Below, one piece after another: positions 32,577-42,981 of a stretch of DNA of 43,009 bases; position 1 is the stretch's first letter, and each line of letters opens with the position of its first letter. The notes beneath the pieces were generated by a model, which was not told the origin of the DNA, ran no database searches, and saw nothing but the letters and a program-made list of their open reading frames with translations. This stretch comes from Marinobacter maroccanus. Lineage in GTDB: Bacteria; Pseudomonadota; Gammaproteobacteria; Pseudomonadales; Oleiphilaceae. The DNA is taken from assembly GCF_002933275.1 (NCBI RefSeq), contig NZ_PSSX01000026.1:1-43009 (forward strand), read 5' to 3'. A program made the position numbers and the translations under genes.

Positions 32577-33371
32577 ATGGCTGTTACCATCAATACCCTG
32601 CGTGAGTTCAAGCAGAAGGGCGAAGCCTTCGCTGCCCTTACCTCCTATGACGCCACCTTTTCCCAGGTGGTCAGCGAAGCGGGCGTTCACGTAATCCTGA
32701 TCGGCGATTCCCTCGGCATGGTGCTCCAGGGCCATGACAGCACCCTGCCGGTGACTATGGATCAGATGGTGTATCACGTCAGCTGTGTGGCCAAAGGTAA
32801 CCGCGGGTCCCTTATCATGGCTGACATGCCCTTCATGAGTTACGGCACAGTTGAGTCTGCCCTGGAAAACGCAGCAGAACTGATGCGAGCCGGCGCCCAC
32901 ATGGTAAAACTTGAGGGTACCGACTGGATGAAAGAGACCATTACCGCTCTGACCGAGCGGGCCGTGCCGGTGTGTGCGCATCTGGGCCTGACTCCGCAGT
33001 TCGTCAATAAATTTGGCGGTTACAAGGTTCAGGGCCGCGATGAAAAGGCAGCCGAAATGATGATCGAACATGCCTGCGAACTGGAAGCCGCCGGCGCCGA
33101 TGTCATCCTACTGGAATGCGTCCCTGCGCCTCTGGCTGCGCGCATCGCCCAGGCCGTAAAAGCACCGGTCATCGGAATAGGTGCGGGCCCGGATACAGAC
33201 GGCCAGATTCTTGTCTTGCACGACATGCTCGGCATTACCACCGGCCGCAAGCCACGGTTCGTCAAGAACTTCCTGGCCGAGACAGATTCGATACAGGACG
33301 CCCTGCAGGCCTACGTGAAAGCCGTAGGCGAGCGCACATTCCCCGCTGAGGAGCATACGTTCAAGGCATGA
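32577..33371 (+). CDS. panB: 3-methyl-2-oxobutanoate hydroxymethyltransferase
   Basis: First step of pantothenate synthesis, forming ketopantoate. The TIM-barrel motifs are present: ALTSYDATFSQVV, ILIGDSLGMVLQGHDSTLPVTMD (metal and substrate residues), VKLEG, CAHLGLTPQ, and IGIGAGPDTDGQILVLHDMLG. Length 264 residues. ATG 32577 has AAGGA upstream; the frame opens earlier inside folK but lacks homology there. The stop overlaps the panC start (ATGA). Confidence 0.96.
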   Translation: MAVTINTLREFKQKGEAFAALTSYDATFSQVVSEAGVHVILIGDSLGMVLQGHDSTLPVTMDQMVYHVSCVAKGNRGSLIMADMPFMSYGTVESALENAAELMRAGAHMVKLEGTDWMKETITALTERAVPVCAHLGLTPQFVNKFGGYKVQGRDEKAAEMMIEHACELEAAGADVILLECVPAPLAARIAQAVKAPVIGIGAGPDTDGQILVLHDMLGITTGRKPRFVKNFLAETDSIQDALQAYVKAVGERTFPAEEHTFKA

Positions 33372-34216
33372 GAACCGTACATTCCCTGAAAGAATTGAGA
33401 ACCATCCTCCGCGGCTATCGCCAGCAGGGAAAAACCATCGGCCTCGTTCCCACCATGGGCAACCTGCACGAAGGTCATATTTCGCTGGTTCGCAAAGCGG
33501 CCGAAATGGCGGATGTTGTGGTCACCAGTATCTTTGTAAATCCGATGCAGTTCGGGGCCGGTGAAGACCTCGATACCTACCCGAGAACACTGGCCGAAGA
33601 CCAGGACAAGCTTGCCTCGGCCGGAAACACACTGGTATTTGCGCCCAGCGCCGAGGAAATCTACCCGGAGGGGTTGGCGAAGCAGACCCAGGTCGTTGTG
33701 CCGGATGTCAGCGATGGCCACTGCGGCGCCAGCAGGCCGGGCCATTTCGAGGGTGTTGCCACGGTAGTCACCATGCTGTTCAACATGGTGCAGCCGGACT
33801 TTGCCGTATTTGGCGAGAAGGATTTCCAGCAACTCGCCGTAATCCGAAAACTGGTCCGTGACCTGATGATCCCTGTGGATGTGGTGGGCGCGCCCACGGT
33901 GAGAGAGGACGACGGCCTGGCGAAAAGCTCACGCAATGGCTACCTGACACCTCAGGAGCGGCAGATTGCGCCGGCGGTCCACCAGACCCTGCAGACCACG
34001 GCGGCGAAGATCAACGATGGTCGTACAGACTTTCAGGCGCTGGAAAGCGAAGCTGAGAAAAGTCTCGGAGACGCCGGCCTCAGGCCGGATTACTTCAACA
34101 TCGTCAACAGCCAGACGCTCAAACCGGCCACAGCCGAGGATCGGGACATTACCATCCTGGCGGCAGCCTTCCTGGGCACGACCCGTTTGATCGACAACCT
34201 GTCCCTGACCCGATAA
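33368..34216 (+). CDS. panC: Pantothenate synthetase
   Basis: Joins pantoate and beta-alanine with ATP to pantothenate. The N-terminus VPTMGNLHEGHISLV is the HIGH-type ATP site, and FVNPMQFGAGEDLDTYPRT, GEKDFQQLAVIRKLVRDL and DGLAKSSRN (KMSKS-like) follow. Length 282 residues. Its ATG overlaps the panB stop, so the two steps are coupled. In Pseudomonas panD, which makes beta-alanine, follows; here pgi comes directly, 22 bp downstream. Confidence 0.96.
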   Translation: MRTVHSLKELRTILRGYRQQGKTIGLVPTMGNLHEGHISLVRKAAEMADVVVTSIFVNPMQFGAGEDLDTYPRTLAEDQDKLASAGNTLVFAPSAEEIYPEGLAKQTQVVVPDVSDGHCGASRPGHFEGVATVVTMLFNMVQPDFAVFGEKDFQQLAVIRKLVRDLMIPVDVVGAPTVREDDGLAKSSRNGYLTPQERQIAPAVHQTLQTTAAKINDGRTDFQALESEAEKSLGDAGLRPDYFNIVNSQTLKPATAEDRDITILAAAFLGTTRLIDNLSLTR

Positions 34217-34238
34217 GCCAACAGAAAAGGACGCTCTG

Positions 34239-35900
34239 ATGCCCGCACATCTTGCAGTACTGACCTCGAAACCCGAATGGCAGACACTGAAGGAACAGCG
34301 AGAACGCCTGGACGGCGTTCTCATGAAGGATCTGTTCGAGCAGGATCCCGGGCGGGCAAAGCGCTACTTTATTGAAGGCGCAGGGCTGTCGCTGGACTTT
34401 TCCAAGAACCGCATCACTGATGAGGTGCTGGAGGCATTACTGGCGCTGGCCAGGAGCTGCAACCTGGAAGCCAGACGAGACGCATTGCTCCGGGGCGAGC
34501 GCGTTAATGTGACCGAGGATCGGCCTGCCCTGCACACCGCACTGCGCAATCCGGGAACCGAGGCAGTCACGGTAGACGGCGAGGACGTGATCGCCGAGGT
34601 TCAGAACACCCTCAATCGCATGGAAACCCTGGTGAACGATGTTCTGGATCAGCGTCGCACCGGATACACCGGCAAACCTTTCACCGACGTGGTAAGCATC
34701 GGGATTGGCGGCTCCTACCTGGGCCCCAAATTGGTAGGCGAAGCCCTTCAGCCCTATGCCCGGGCCGGCATTCGATGCCATTACGTGGCCAACATTGATG
34801 GCACTGAAATCTGCGAGACGCTTCGCCAGGTACATCCGGAAACCACCCTGTTCCTGATCCAGTCGAAGTCGTTCCGGACCCAGGAAACCCTGGAAAACAG
34901 CAAGGTGGCGCGGCAGTGGTTTCTGGATCGCTGCGGCGATGAACAGGCTGTCTCGCAGCACTTCATGGCGGTGACGGCCAACGTACCGGCGGCGCAGGAC
35001 TTCGGCGTCGATCCGGCCAACGTCTTCCCGATGTGGGATTGGGTGGGCGGGCGTTACTCGCTCTGGTCCGCCATCGGGCTTCCAATTGCCTTCAGCGTTG
35101 GCATGGCCAACTTTCGGGCACTGCTGGCCGGCGCCCATGGCATGGACCAGCACTTCCGTGAAGCGCCACTGGCGGAGAATCTCCCTGTGGTTATGGCCAT
35201 GCTGGGCATCTGGTACAACAATTTCTGGGGTGCCGAGACCCACGCGATCCTGCCCTACGATCACTACCTGCGCAGCCTTCCGGACCACCTCCAGCAGTTG
35301 GACATGGAAAGCAATGGCAAGAGCGTGACCCAAGCTGGCGCCCCCCTTGCCTGGCAATCTGGCCCGGTCATCTGGGGCGGTGTTGGCGCCAATGGCCAAC
35401 ATGCCTATCACCAGTTGATCCACCAGGGCACCCGGCTGATTCCGGCCGACTTCATCATCCCCCTCAAAACCCACAACCCAGTGGCTACCCATCACGCAGA
35501 TCTGTTCGCCAACTGCCTGAGCCAGTCCCGGGCCATGATGGCCGGAAAATCACTGGAAGAAGCCAGGGCAGAACTGGCCGCGGAGGGTCGGTCCGAAGCC
35601 GAGACTGAACAGCTTGCGGCCCACAAGGTCATCCCGGGCAACAAGCCGAGCAACACACTGATTATGGAAAGCGTGACGCCAGAGACCGTTGGCGCACTCA
35701 TCGCCCTCTACGAACATCGCACCTTCGTACAGGGGGTAATCTGGGATGTGGATTCGTTTGATCAGTGGGGCGTGGAGCTCGGGAAACAGTTGGGTAAGGG
35801 CATCCTGCCGCGTCTGCTTGGCGAGAAAGGCGGCAACCAGGCCAGCGACAGCTCGACCGATCACCTTATTGAACGGTTCCGCTCAACCGGCGGCGCTTGA
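34239..35900 (+). CDS. pgi: Glucose-6-phosphate isomerase
   Basis: Interconverts glucose-6-phosphate and fructose-6-phosphate. The family signatures are clear: VSIGIGGSYLGPKLVGEAL, QSKSFRTQETLEN, the catalytic GGRYSLWSAIGLP, and GQLGVELGKQL-like QWGVELGKQLGK near the C-terminus. Length 553 residues, as in E. coli. AAAGGA precedes the ATG. It converges with the second folK gene and their 3' ends overlap by 18 bp. Confidence 0.97.
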   Translation: MPAHLAVLTSKPEWQTLKEQRERLDGVLMKDLFEQDPGRAKRYFIEGAGLSLDFSKNRITDEVLEALLALARSCNLEARRDALLRGERVNVTEDRPALHTALRNPGTEAVTVDGEDVIAEVQNTLNRMETLVNDVLDQRRTGYTGKPFTDVVSIGIGGSYLGPKLVGEALQPYARAGIRCHYVANIDGTEICETLRQVHPETTLFLIQSKSFRTQETLENSKVARQWFLDRCGDEQAVSQHFMAVTANVPAAQDFGVDPANVFPMWDWVGGRYSLWSAIGLPIAFSVGMANFRALLAGAHGMDQHFREAPLAENLPVVMAMLGIWYNNFWGAETHAILPYDHYLRSLPDHLQQLDMESNGKSVTQAGAPLAWQSGPVIWGGVGANGQHAYHQLIHQGTRLIPADFIIPLKTHNPVATHHADLFANCLSQSRAMMAGKSLEEARAELAAEGRSEAETEQLAAHKVIPGNKPSNTLIMESVTPETVGALIALYEHRTFVQGVIWDVDSFDQWGVELGKQLGKGILPRLLGEKGGNQASDSSTDHLIERFRSTGGA

Positions 35901-36407
35901 GATCTGCCGGCCCTGCCAGTTGAAATCCACCGGCCACAGCCTCTGGCCGGTGCTGTATTCCCGCCACAACTGGCCGTAGGATTGACCGCACACCGGATGC
36001 GTTTCCTCCGGCGCGATGTCAGCCAGCGGGCGCAGCACGAAGGCGTTTTTTAGAATCTCCCCCCTGGGCAGCTCGACGCCATCTATCTGGCCGACCGCAT
36101 CGCCGTAGGTGAGAATATCCAGATCCAGGGTTCGCGCACTGAATTTCGGCACATCCCGACGCCGACCATTATCGGCTTCCAGTTGTTTGAAACGCTGTGA
36201 CAGCTCAGCCACTGGCAAGGCCGTATCCACACCCACCACCAGGTTCAGAAACGGAGACCCGTCAAATCCGACTGCCTCGCTGTCATAGACCGGGGAGATG
36301 ATCAGTTCACCAAACCATGCAGACAGGGCATCAAGCGCGGCAGTGACATAACGCTCCCTGTCCACGTTGCTGCCAATGCTGATGTAAACCCGGACCGCCG
36401 CTGCCAT
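35883..36407 (-). CDS. folK: HPPK, second copy (FolK2)
   Basis: A second pyrophosphokinase of folate synthesis, 174 residues, clearly different from the copy at 32020 (YISIGSNVDRERYV against FIGLGSNLKEPAAQ). The active-site signature is kept as KFSARTLDLDILTYGDAV, and LPRGEILKNAFVLRPLADIAPEETHP matches the lid region, though VPH before it is replaced by ELP. Its ATG shares one base with the folB stop (TAATG), so the two are coupled, as in other proteobacteria where a FolK paralogue accompanies FolB. Which copy carries most activity cannot be told. Confidence 0.9.
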   Translation of the reverse strand: MAAAVRVYISIGSNVDRERYVTAALDALSAWFGELIISPVYDSEAVGFDGSPFLNLVVGVDTALPVAELSQRFKQLEADNGRRRDVPKFSARTLDLDILTYGDAVGQIDGVELPRGEILKNAFVLRPLADIAPEETHPVCGQSYGQLWREYSTGQRLWPVDFNWQGRQISSAAG

Positions 36408-36781
36408 TACCGCACTCCTGTCTCAGTTTTCTCTCCCCGCTCGATCCGAACGCCCACCGCCTGTGCCGCGGGAACGGCACCCGGCTTGCGTATCGCCAGC
36501 CGCAACCACTTGATGCCGAGTTCATCCTGCAGCGTTTTTGCCAGGACCTCCGCACCGTGTTCAAGCAGTTTCGGCCTAAGCGCCTGCAGGCAGGACTCGA
36601 CCCGGGTGCTGACGGCAGCGTAATCCAGGGCATCGGCCACATCGTCTGTCGTACCCGGCACACTGTTATCCCAGGCCATTTCCAGATCAATCACCAGGCT
36701 CTGGGTGACTTCCCGTTCCCAGTCGTAAACTCCGACCACGGTTTCCACAACCAGGCCTTCGATCAATACGGTGTCTGCCAA
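36407..36781 (-). CDS. folB: Dihydroneopterin aldolase/epimerase FolB
   Basis: Makes hydroxymethyl-dihydropterin, the substrate of HPPK. 124 residues with VLIEGLVVETVVGVYDWER (the conserved active-site start), LVIDLEMAWDNS, DDVADALDYAAV, and KPGAVPAAQAVGVRIERG, closely following E. coli FolB. The start is TTG at 36781 with GGGAG five bases upstream; an ATG 45 bp earlier (36826) would add 15 residues not found in the family. folK2 follows at the stop. Divergent from plsY, which starts 140 bp away. Confidence 0.93.
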   Translation of the reverse strand: MADTVLIEGLVVETVVGVYDWEREVTQSLVIDLEMAWDNSVPGTTDDVADALDYAAVSTRVESCLQALRPKLLEHGAEVLAKTLQDELGIKWLRLAIRKPGAVPAAQAVGVRIERGEKTETGVR

Positions 36782-36921
36782 GGGTGCTCCCGGATTCTTC
36801 CACTCTTTGGTGATTGAATAACGCACAACCAGGGGATACTGTGAACAAGCTGGCCTGTGCTTTCAGGGCGGGCATTTTCGCACACATTCACCAGATACGT
36901 CTTTGCTTCCGGGCCCATAGC

Positions 36922-37512
36922 ATGCTTCCCAGTGATCCGGTGTTAACGGTTTTGCTCTGCGCCGCCGCTTATGTGGCAGGTTCGGTGCTGTTTGCCCTGC
37001 CGGTCTGCCAGCTCTGGAAGCTACCCGATCCCCGGGCCCAGGGCTCTGGCAACCCCGGCGCTACGAACGTCTACCGCACCGGCGGTTGGCCGCCAGCCCT
37101 GGTGACTCTTGCGCTGGATGCGGCCAAGGGCTGGTTGCCCGTATGGCTGGCCCATGCCGCCGGCCTTTCCGTGATGGTTCAGGCCGTCGTTGCCCTGTGT
37201 GCTGTTACCGGCCACATGATCCCGATTTTCTATCGATTCAAGGGTGGGAAAGGCGTCGCAACGGCGCTTGGTGCCGGCCTCGCGCTGGCACCGATCACAA
37301 CGCTGATGATGGCTGCTATCTGGATGCTGGTGATCTGGCGGTGGCGCATTTCAGCTCTGGCCTCCCTGGTGGCGATTGTCAGCGGCCCACTGATCAGCGC
37401 CTTCATTGAACCGGAAACGCTGCCCCTGTTCGGCCTGCTCGCGTTGTTGATCGTCGTTCGCCACCGCAACAACCTGATCCGGCTGGCCCAGGGCCGCGAA
37501 GCCGGGCTTTAA
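36922..37512 (+). CDS. plsY: Acyl-phosphate:glycerol-3-phosphate acyltransferase PlsY
   Basis: Inner-membrane enzyme that acylates glycerol-3-phosphate in phospholipid synthesis. Five membrane helices are predicted. The three catalytic loops are seen: AYVAGSVLFALPV near the N-terminus, GSGNPGATNVYR, and GHMIPIFYRFKGGKGVATALG. Length 196 residues. ATG 36922 is preferred; the open frame runs up to 36814 into the folB leader with an unlikely extension. Converges with tsaD with 3 bp between the stops. Confidence 0.94.
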   Translation: MLPSDPVLTVLLCAAAYVAGSVLFALPVCQLWKLPDPRAQGSGNPGATNVYRTGGWPPALVTLALDAAKGWLPVWLAHAAGLSVMVQAVVALCAVTGHMIPIFYRFKGGKGVATALGAGLALAPITTLMMAAIWMLVIWRWRISALASLVAIVSGPLISAFIEPETLPLFGLLALLIVVRHRNNLIRLAQGREAGL

Positions 37513-37515
37513 TCA

Positions 37516-38571
37516 TCAGTCGACCAATCCGGTGGATCGAGGTTCGGTTATAGGTGGCAGCGTGTTCATGGGCCATCGGGGCACCGCCACAATACGCTCA
37601 CCATCCTGCTGGCCAGCCTTCATGCGCTGGGCGCCGGCGTAGGCAATCATCGCACCGTTATCCGTACAGAATTCAGGGCGGGCGTAGAATACGTGGGCTT
37701 TGAGCTTTTCGGTCATCTTCTCCAGGCCTGCCCGCAGCCGTTTATTGGCGCTGACACCGCCGGCAATAACCAGACGCTTGCAGCCTGTCTGCTCCAGGGC
37801 CCGACGGCACTTGATGGTCAGTGTGTCGACCACAGCGGCCTCAAACGCCAGGGCGATATCCGCCCGGGTCTGGTCATCCAGTCCGCCCGCCTCACGTGCA
37901 GCATTGACGGTATTGAGCGTGAAGGTTTTCAGACCGCTGAAACTGAAATCCAGCCCTGGCCGGTCGGTCATCGGCCTCGGGAACCGGTAACGGCCTTCGG
38001 TACCCTTTTCCGCCAGCGCCGCCACGCGGGGGCCACCCGGATAGTCCAGACCGAGCATCTTGGCAGTCTTGTCAAAGGCCTCACCGGCGGCATCGTCTAC
38101 CGATTCGCCCAGCATCTCGTACTCGCCAATGCCATCAACCCTGACCAGTTGGGTATGACCACCCGAGACCAGCAGTGCGACGAACGGAAACGCAGGTGGA
38201 TTGTCTTCCAGCATGGGCGCCAGCAAATGCCCTTCCATGTGATGCACGCCCAGCACGGGAATACCCAGGGCGAAACCCAGGGCATGGGCCACCGAGCCGC
38301 CCACCATCAGGGCGCCCACCAACCCTGGGCCCGCAGTGTAGGCAATTCCCTCTATGTCGCTCCGATTTTTCCCGGCATCTGCCAGCACCTGATCGCACAG
38401 GGGCAGGAGCTTGCGAACATGATCCCGGGACGCCAGCTCAGGCACGACACCGCCGTAATCCGCGTGCATGTCGATCTGACTGAACAGGGCATGCCCCAGC
38501 AGCCCCGTTTCGGTGTCATACAGCGCTACGCCGGTTTCATCGCAGGATGTTTCAATACCTAGAATCAGCAT
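37516..38571 (-). CDS. tsaD: tRNA N6-threonylcarbamoyladenosine transferase TsaD
   Basis: Transfers the threonylcarbamoyl group to A37 of ANN-decoding tRNAs with TsaB and TsaE. The ASKHA fold motifs are present: LGIETSCDETGVALYD, GPGLVGALMVG, the iron-binding HMEGH (H111, H115), VSGGHTQLV, DDAAGEAFDK and VIAGGVSANKRLR. Length 351 residues. ATG 38571 is the start of the conserved sequence; the frame opens 5 codons earlier. Divergent from rpsU, the common arrangement in gammaproteobacteria. Confidence 0.97.
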   Translation of the reverse strand: MLILGIETSCDETGVALYDTETGLLGHALFSQIDMHADYGGVVPELASRDHVRKLLPLCDQVLADAGKNRSDIEGIAYTAGPGLVGALMVGGSVAHALGFALGIPVLGVHHMEGHLLAPMLEDNPPAFPFVALLVSGGHTQLVRVDGIGEYEMLGESVDDAAGEAFDKTAKMLGLDYPGGPRVAALAEKGTEGRYRFPRPMTDRPGLDFSFSGLKTFTLNTVNAAREAGGLDDQTRADIALAFEAAVVDTLTIKCRRALEQTGCKRLVIAGGVSANKRLRAGLEKMTEKLKAHVFYARPEFCTDNGAMIAYAGAQRMKAGQQDGERIVAVPRWPMNTLPPITEPRSTGLVD

Positions 38572-38660
38572 AATGTCGGGCCACATTGGTTGGCAGAAAT
38601 GAAAACGACGCGCATTTTAGCAGAAACCCGAAACCCACTGGCAGATTCATCGAACAAACA

Positions 38661-38690
38661 TTGACCTTGCTATAACGCAGGCGCTATCAT
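38661..38690 (+). promoter_or_regulatory. Probable promoter of rpsU-dnaG-rpoD
   Basis: TTGACC (38661-38666), an 18-bp spacer and TATCAT (38685-38690), located about 120 bp upstream of rpsU in the divergent region with tsaD. Both hexamers are one base off consensus. No LexA box is seen, unlike the E. coli operon. Confidence 0.6.
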
Positions 38691-38810
38691 TGCCGCCCAT
38701 AAAATATGCACTGGTCGAGTTTTAGCCAATCTGACCAGGGATCGAGAACCGGTCTGGCCTCGCCAGACGGACAAAATTGAAACCGAATCTATCAGGTAGG
38801 TGATTTTCGA

Positions 38811-39026
38811 ATGCCAGCTGTTAAAGTGAAAGAGAATGAACCGTTTGACGTAGCACTGCGTCGCTTCAAGCGTTCCTGCGAAAAAGCGGGTGTACTTTCT
38901 GAAGTACGTCGTCGTGAGCACTACGAGAAGCCGACCGCTGTTCGTAAGCGCAAAGCAGCCGCTGCCGTTAAGCGTCATCTCAAGAAGCTTCAGCGGGAAC
39001 AGCGCAAGTTCGAGCGTCTGTACTAA
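38811..39026 (+). CDS. rpsU: 30S ribosomal protein S21
   Basis: 71-residue basic ribosomal protein needed for natural mRNA initiation. The sequence MPAVKVKENEPFDVALRRFK and the Lys/Arg-rich C-terminus are typical of S21. It is the first gene of the rpsU-dnaG-rpoD macromolecular synthesis group, and a strong terminator follows it, so it should be made in excess over dnaG and rpoD. Confidence 0.97.
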   Translation: MPAVKVKENEPFDVALRRFKRSCEKAGVLSEVRRREHYEKPTAVRKRKAAAAVKRHLKKLQREQRKFERLY

Positions 39027-39096
39027 GTTTCACCTGACGCCGCTTGACTGCAAAGCACTGATTGCCTGTACAGCCGCAGGCTGCACAGAGCGACTC

Positions 39097-39133
39097 AAAA
39101 ATGCCGCCGAGGCCTGGCTTCGGCGGCATTTTT
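39097..39133 (+). terminator. Strong terminator/attenuator between rpsU and dnaG
   Basis: AAAAATGCCGCCGA (39097-39110) is perfectly complementary to TCGGCGGCATTTTT (39120-39133), a 14-bp stem with a 9-nt loop and a T-run. Placed between rpsU and dnaG it should lower dnaG transcription, as known for the E. coli operon. A smaller hairpin CAGCC-GCA-GGCTG lies just before. Confidence 0.9.
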
Positions 39134-39175
39134 GGCTATTGGCCAACTCCGATAACGGCCTGATGTGGAGCCCCC

Positions 39176-40903
39176 ATGAGCGGACTGATCCCTCAACAGT
39201 TTGTTGAAAACCTGCTGGATCGTATCGACCTGGCGGAACTGATCGGTTCACGCATTACGCTCAAGAAAGCCGGGGCCAACTACAAGGCCTGTTGCCCGTT
39301 CCACGACGAGAAAACACCCTCGTTCAATGTCCGGCCAGACAAGGGCTTTTACCATTGTTTCGGATGCGGCGCCCATGGCGATGCCATCAGCTTTGTCAGG
39401 GAGTTTGAAGGCCTGGGCTTTACCGAAGCGGTCGAGGAGCTGGCCAAACGGGTGGGGCTGGAAGTGCCCTACGACCGCGCGGCCAAGCAGGAAATCCAGC
39501 AGGCGCGAACATTAACCGACGCCCTGGACTTTGCCAGCCGTTTCTACCAGTCATCGCTCAGCGGTCAGCAAGGCGCCTATGCGCGGGACTACCTGCAGCA
39601 ACGGGGCCTGGACAACAGCATCATCGAGCAGTACCAGGTAGGCTACGCCCCTTCAACCGGTACCGCGCTGTTTGATGCCGCCAGCAAGGATCTGCAGGGC
39701 CCGCTGATTGAAACCGGGACGGTTTCCGACAAGTACGGCAGGCCCAGGGACCTGTTCCGCAACCGGGTAATGTTCCCGATTCGCAACACCCGGGGCAGAA
39801 CCGTTGCGTTTGGCGGCCGCACCCTGGGGGACGACAAGGCGAAATACATCAACTCTCCGGAGTCGGATGTATTCCACAAAAGCCGCGAGATCTACGGCCT
39901 GTTCGAAGCCAAACAGGCCATCCGACAGCTGGACAAGCTGCTGGTGGTTGAGGGCTACATGGATGTGATCGCCCTCGCCCAGCACGGCATTCACTATGCG
40001 GTTGCGACACTGGGCACGGCGACGAACCAGGACAGCCTGACAGCGCTGCTGAAGCAGGTAAGGCACATTGTGTTCTGCTTTGATGGCGACCAGGCCGGCT
40101 TCCGGGCCGCCGACCGGGCCATGGAGAACGCGCTGGAACTGATGGCCGACGGCCTGCATCTTCAGTTTCTGATGCTGCCCCAGGGCGAGGACCCGGACAC
40201 CCTTGTGCGCAAGGAGGGGCCGGAAGCGTTCCAGAAGCGCATTGAAGGGGCAACACCTCTGTCACGGTATTTGTTTGACCGGCAGAGCGAAGGCTTGGAC
40301 CTGCAACTGCCTGAGCACCGGGGCGAACTGCGAGCCAGAGTTGAACCTCTGCTCAACAAGATGCCCAGAAGCACCCTCCGGGATGCCATGTGGCACGAAA
40401 TGCTCCGCCTTTGCGGTGGCCGGAACCAGTGGCAGAACCGCCAGCAGGGCCAGAAAGGATGGCGGAACGGCGAGCGACGGGATCGGGTTTCCGAAGATCG
40501 CATCGATGTAAAGCTCAGCAAGGACAGCATTCTGTGCCTTGCCCTGCTGGAAGCACCGGACCTGGCCGCCGAGGTGACCGAACTGGCCCGCAGCTCCCGG
40601 CAGTTCAATCAGGCCCGGAATTTTGCCGAGTGGATTCTGGCAAACGACATCCGGGACCGGAAAACCCTGGTGCGTAAGCTGGCACTGGATACGGGCGCTC
40701 GTGAGCGCTTTTACCACCTGTTTGACGGGATCGAGCATATTCCGGCCCGGGAGAGCACACTGGCCGCCGCCCGCGAGCTTCTGAGTCCGAACGAAGAGGC
40801 ATCCCGCCAGCAGCGGCTTGCCACACTATTGAGAAATCTGTCGAACCTTACGACCGAGGAACGGCAGGAGCTGAGAGCCCTGAGCAGTGGTACCGGGGAC
40901 TAG
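39176..40903 (+). CDS. dnaG: DNA primase DnaG
   Basis: Makes RNA primers for replication. The N-terminal zinc finger has C40, H43, C61 and C64 (CPFH, CFGC). The TOPRIM core has VVEGYMDV (E259) and FDGDQAG (D303, D305), preceded by the basic primase motif FPIRNTRGRTVAFGGR. The C-terminal helicase-binding part (about 450-575) is present. At 575 residues the length is close to the E. coli protein. The ATG is 43 bp after the terminator that follows rpsU; no separate promoter is obvious, so it depends on read-through. Confidence 0.96.
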   Translation: MSGLIPQQFVENLLDRIDLAELIGSRITLKKAGANYKACCPFHDEKTPSFNVRPDKGFYHCFGCGAHGDAISFVREFEGLGFTEAVEELAKRVGLEVPYDRAAKQEIQQARTLTDALDFASRFYQSSLSGQQGAYARDYLQQRGLDNSIIEQYQVGYAPSTGTALFDAASKDLQGPLIETGTVSDKYGRPRDLFRNRVMFPIRNTRGRTVAFGGRTLGDDKAKYINSPESDVFHKSREIYGLFEAKQAIRQLDKLLVVEGYMDVIALAQHGIHYAVATLGTATNQDSLTALLKQVRHIVFCFDGDQAGFRAADRAMENALELMADGLHLQFLMLPQGEDPDTLVRKEGPEAFQKRIEGATPLSRYLFDRQSEGLDLQLPEHRGELRARVEPLLNKMPRSTLRDAMWHEMLRLCGGRNQWQNRQQGQKGWRNGERRDRVSEDRIDVKLSKDSILCLALLEAPDLAAEVTELARSSRQFNQARNFAEWILANDIRDRKTLVRKLALDTGARERFYHLFDGIEHIPARESTLAAARELLSPNEEASRQQRLATLLRNLSNLTTEERQELRALSSGTGD

Positions 40904-40961
40904 CAGCACTTGAAACTTGATGCGCTGATCACCATCTAACCTTTGAGCCTAGGCTCCTTGG

Positions 40962-40990
40962 TGGCAGAGCAACTAAGCGACAGCTATAAT
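40962..40990 (+). promoter_or_regulatory. Probable internal promoter of rpoD
   Basis: A perfect TATAAT (40985-40990) lies 46 bp before the rpoD ATG, with TGGCAG (40962-40967) at 17 bp as a weak -35. A promoter here would allow rpoD expression independent of the rpsU-dnaG terminator, as in E. coli where internal rpoD promoters exist. Confidence 0.5.
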
Positions 40991-41036
40991 GGCTGTTTAA
41001 CTTTTTTCCTTCTAAAAGCGAGTTTACAGGGTGTCT

Positions 41037-42884
<1,848 letters not shown>

Positions 42885-42898
42885 TTTCCCAAACAGTA

Positions 42899-42941
42899 GC
42901 GGGCGCCACACCTCACCGGTATAATGGCGCCCGCTTTGTTT
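42899..42941 (+). terminator. Rho-independent terminator of rpoD
   Basis: GCGGGCGCCA (42899-42908) pairs perfectly with TGGCGCCCGC (42925-42934) over a 16-nt loop, followed by TTTGTTT (42935-42941). It lies 14 bp after the rpoD stop and ends the operon before the tRNA gene. Confidence 0.9.
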
Positions 42942-42981
42942 CCCCCTCCGGAAACACCTCTCAAAACAGCGTTCGCTTAAC

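Noticed and set aside
34437..35495. A 352-codon open frame antisense to pgi
   Set aside because: Shadow of a GC-rich conserved gene; the protein sequence is low in plausible motifs. The same holds for the 360-codon frame opposite pcnB (30839-31921).
42920..42925. TATAAT as promoter for the terminal tRNA
   Set aside because: It lies in the loop and 3' arm of the rpoD terminator and has no -35 hexamer at a suitable distance; possible but unsupported.
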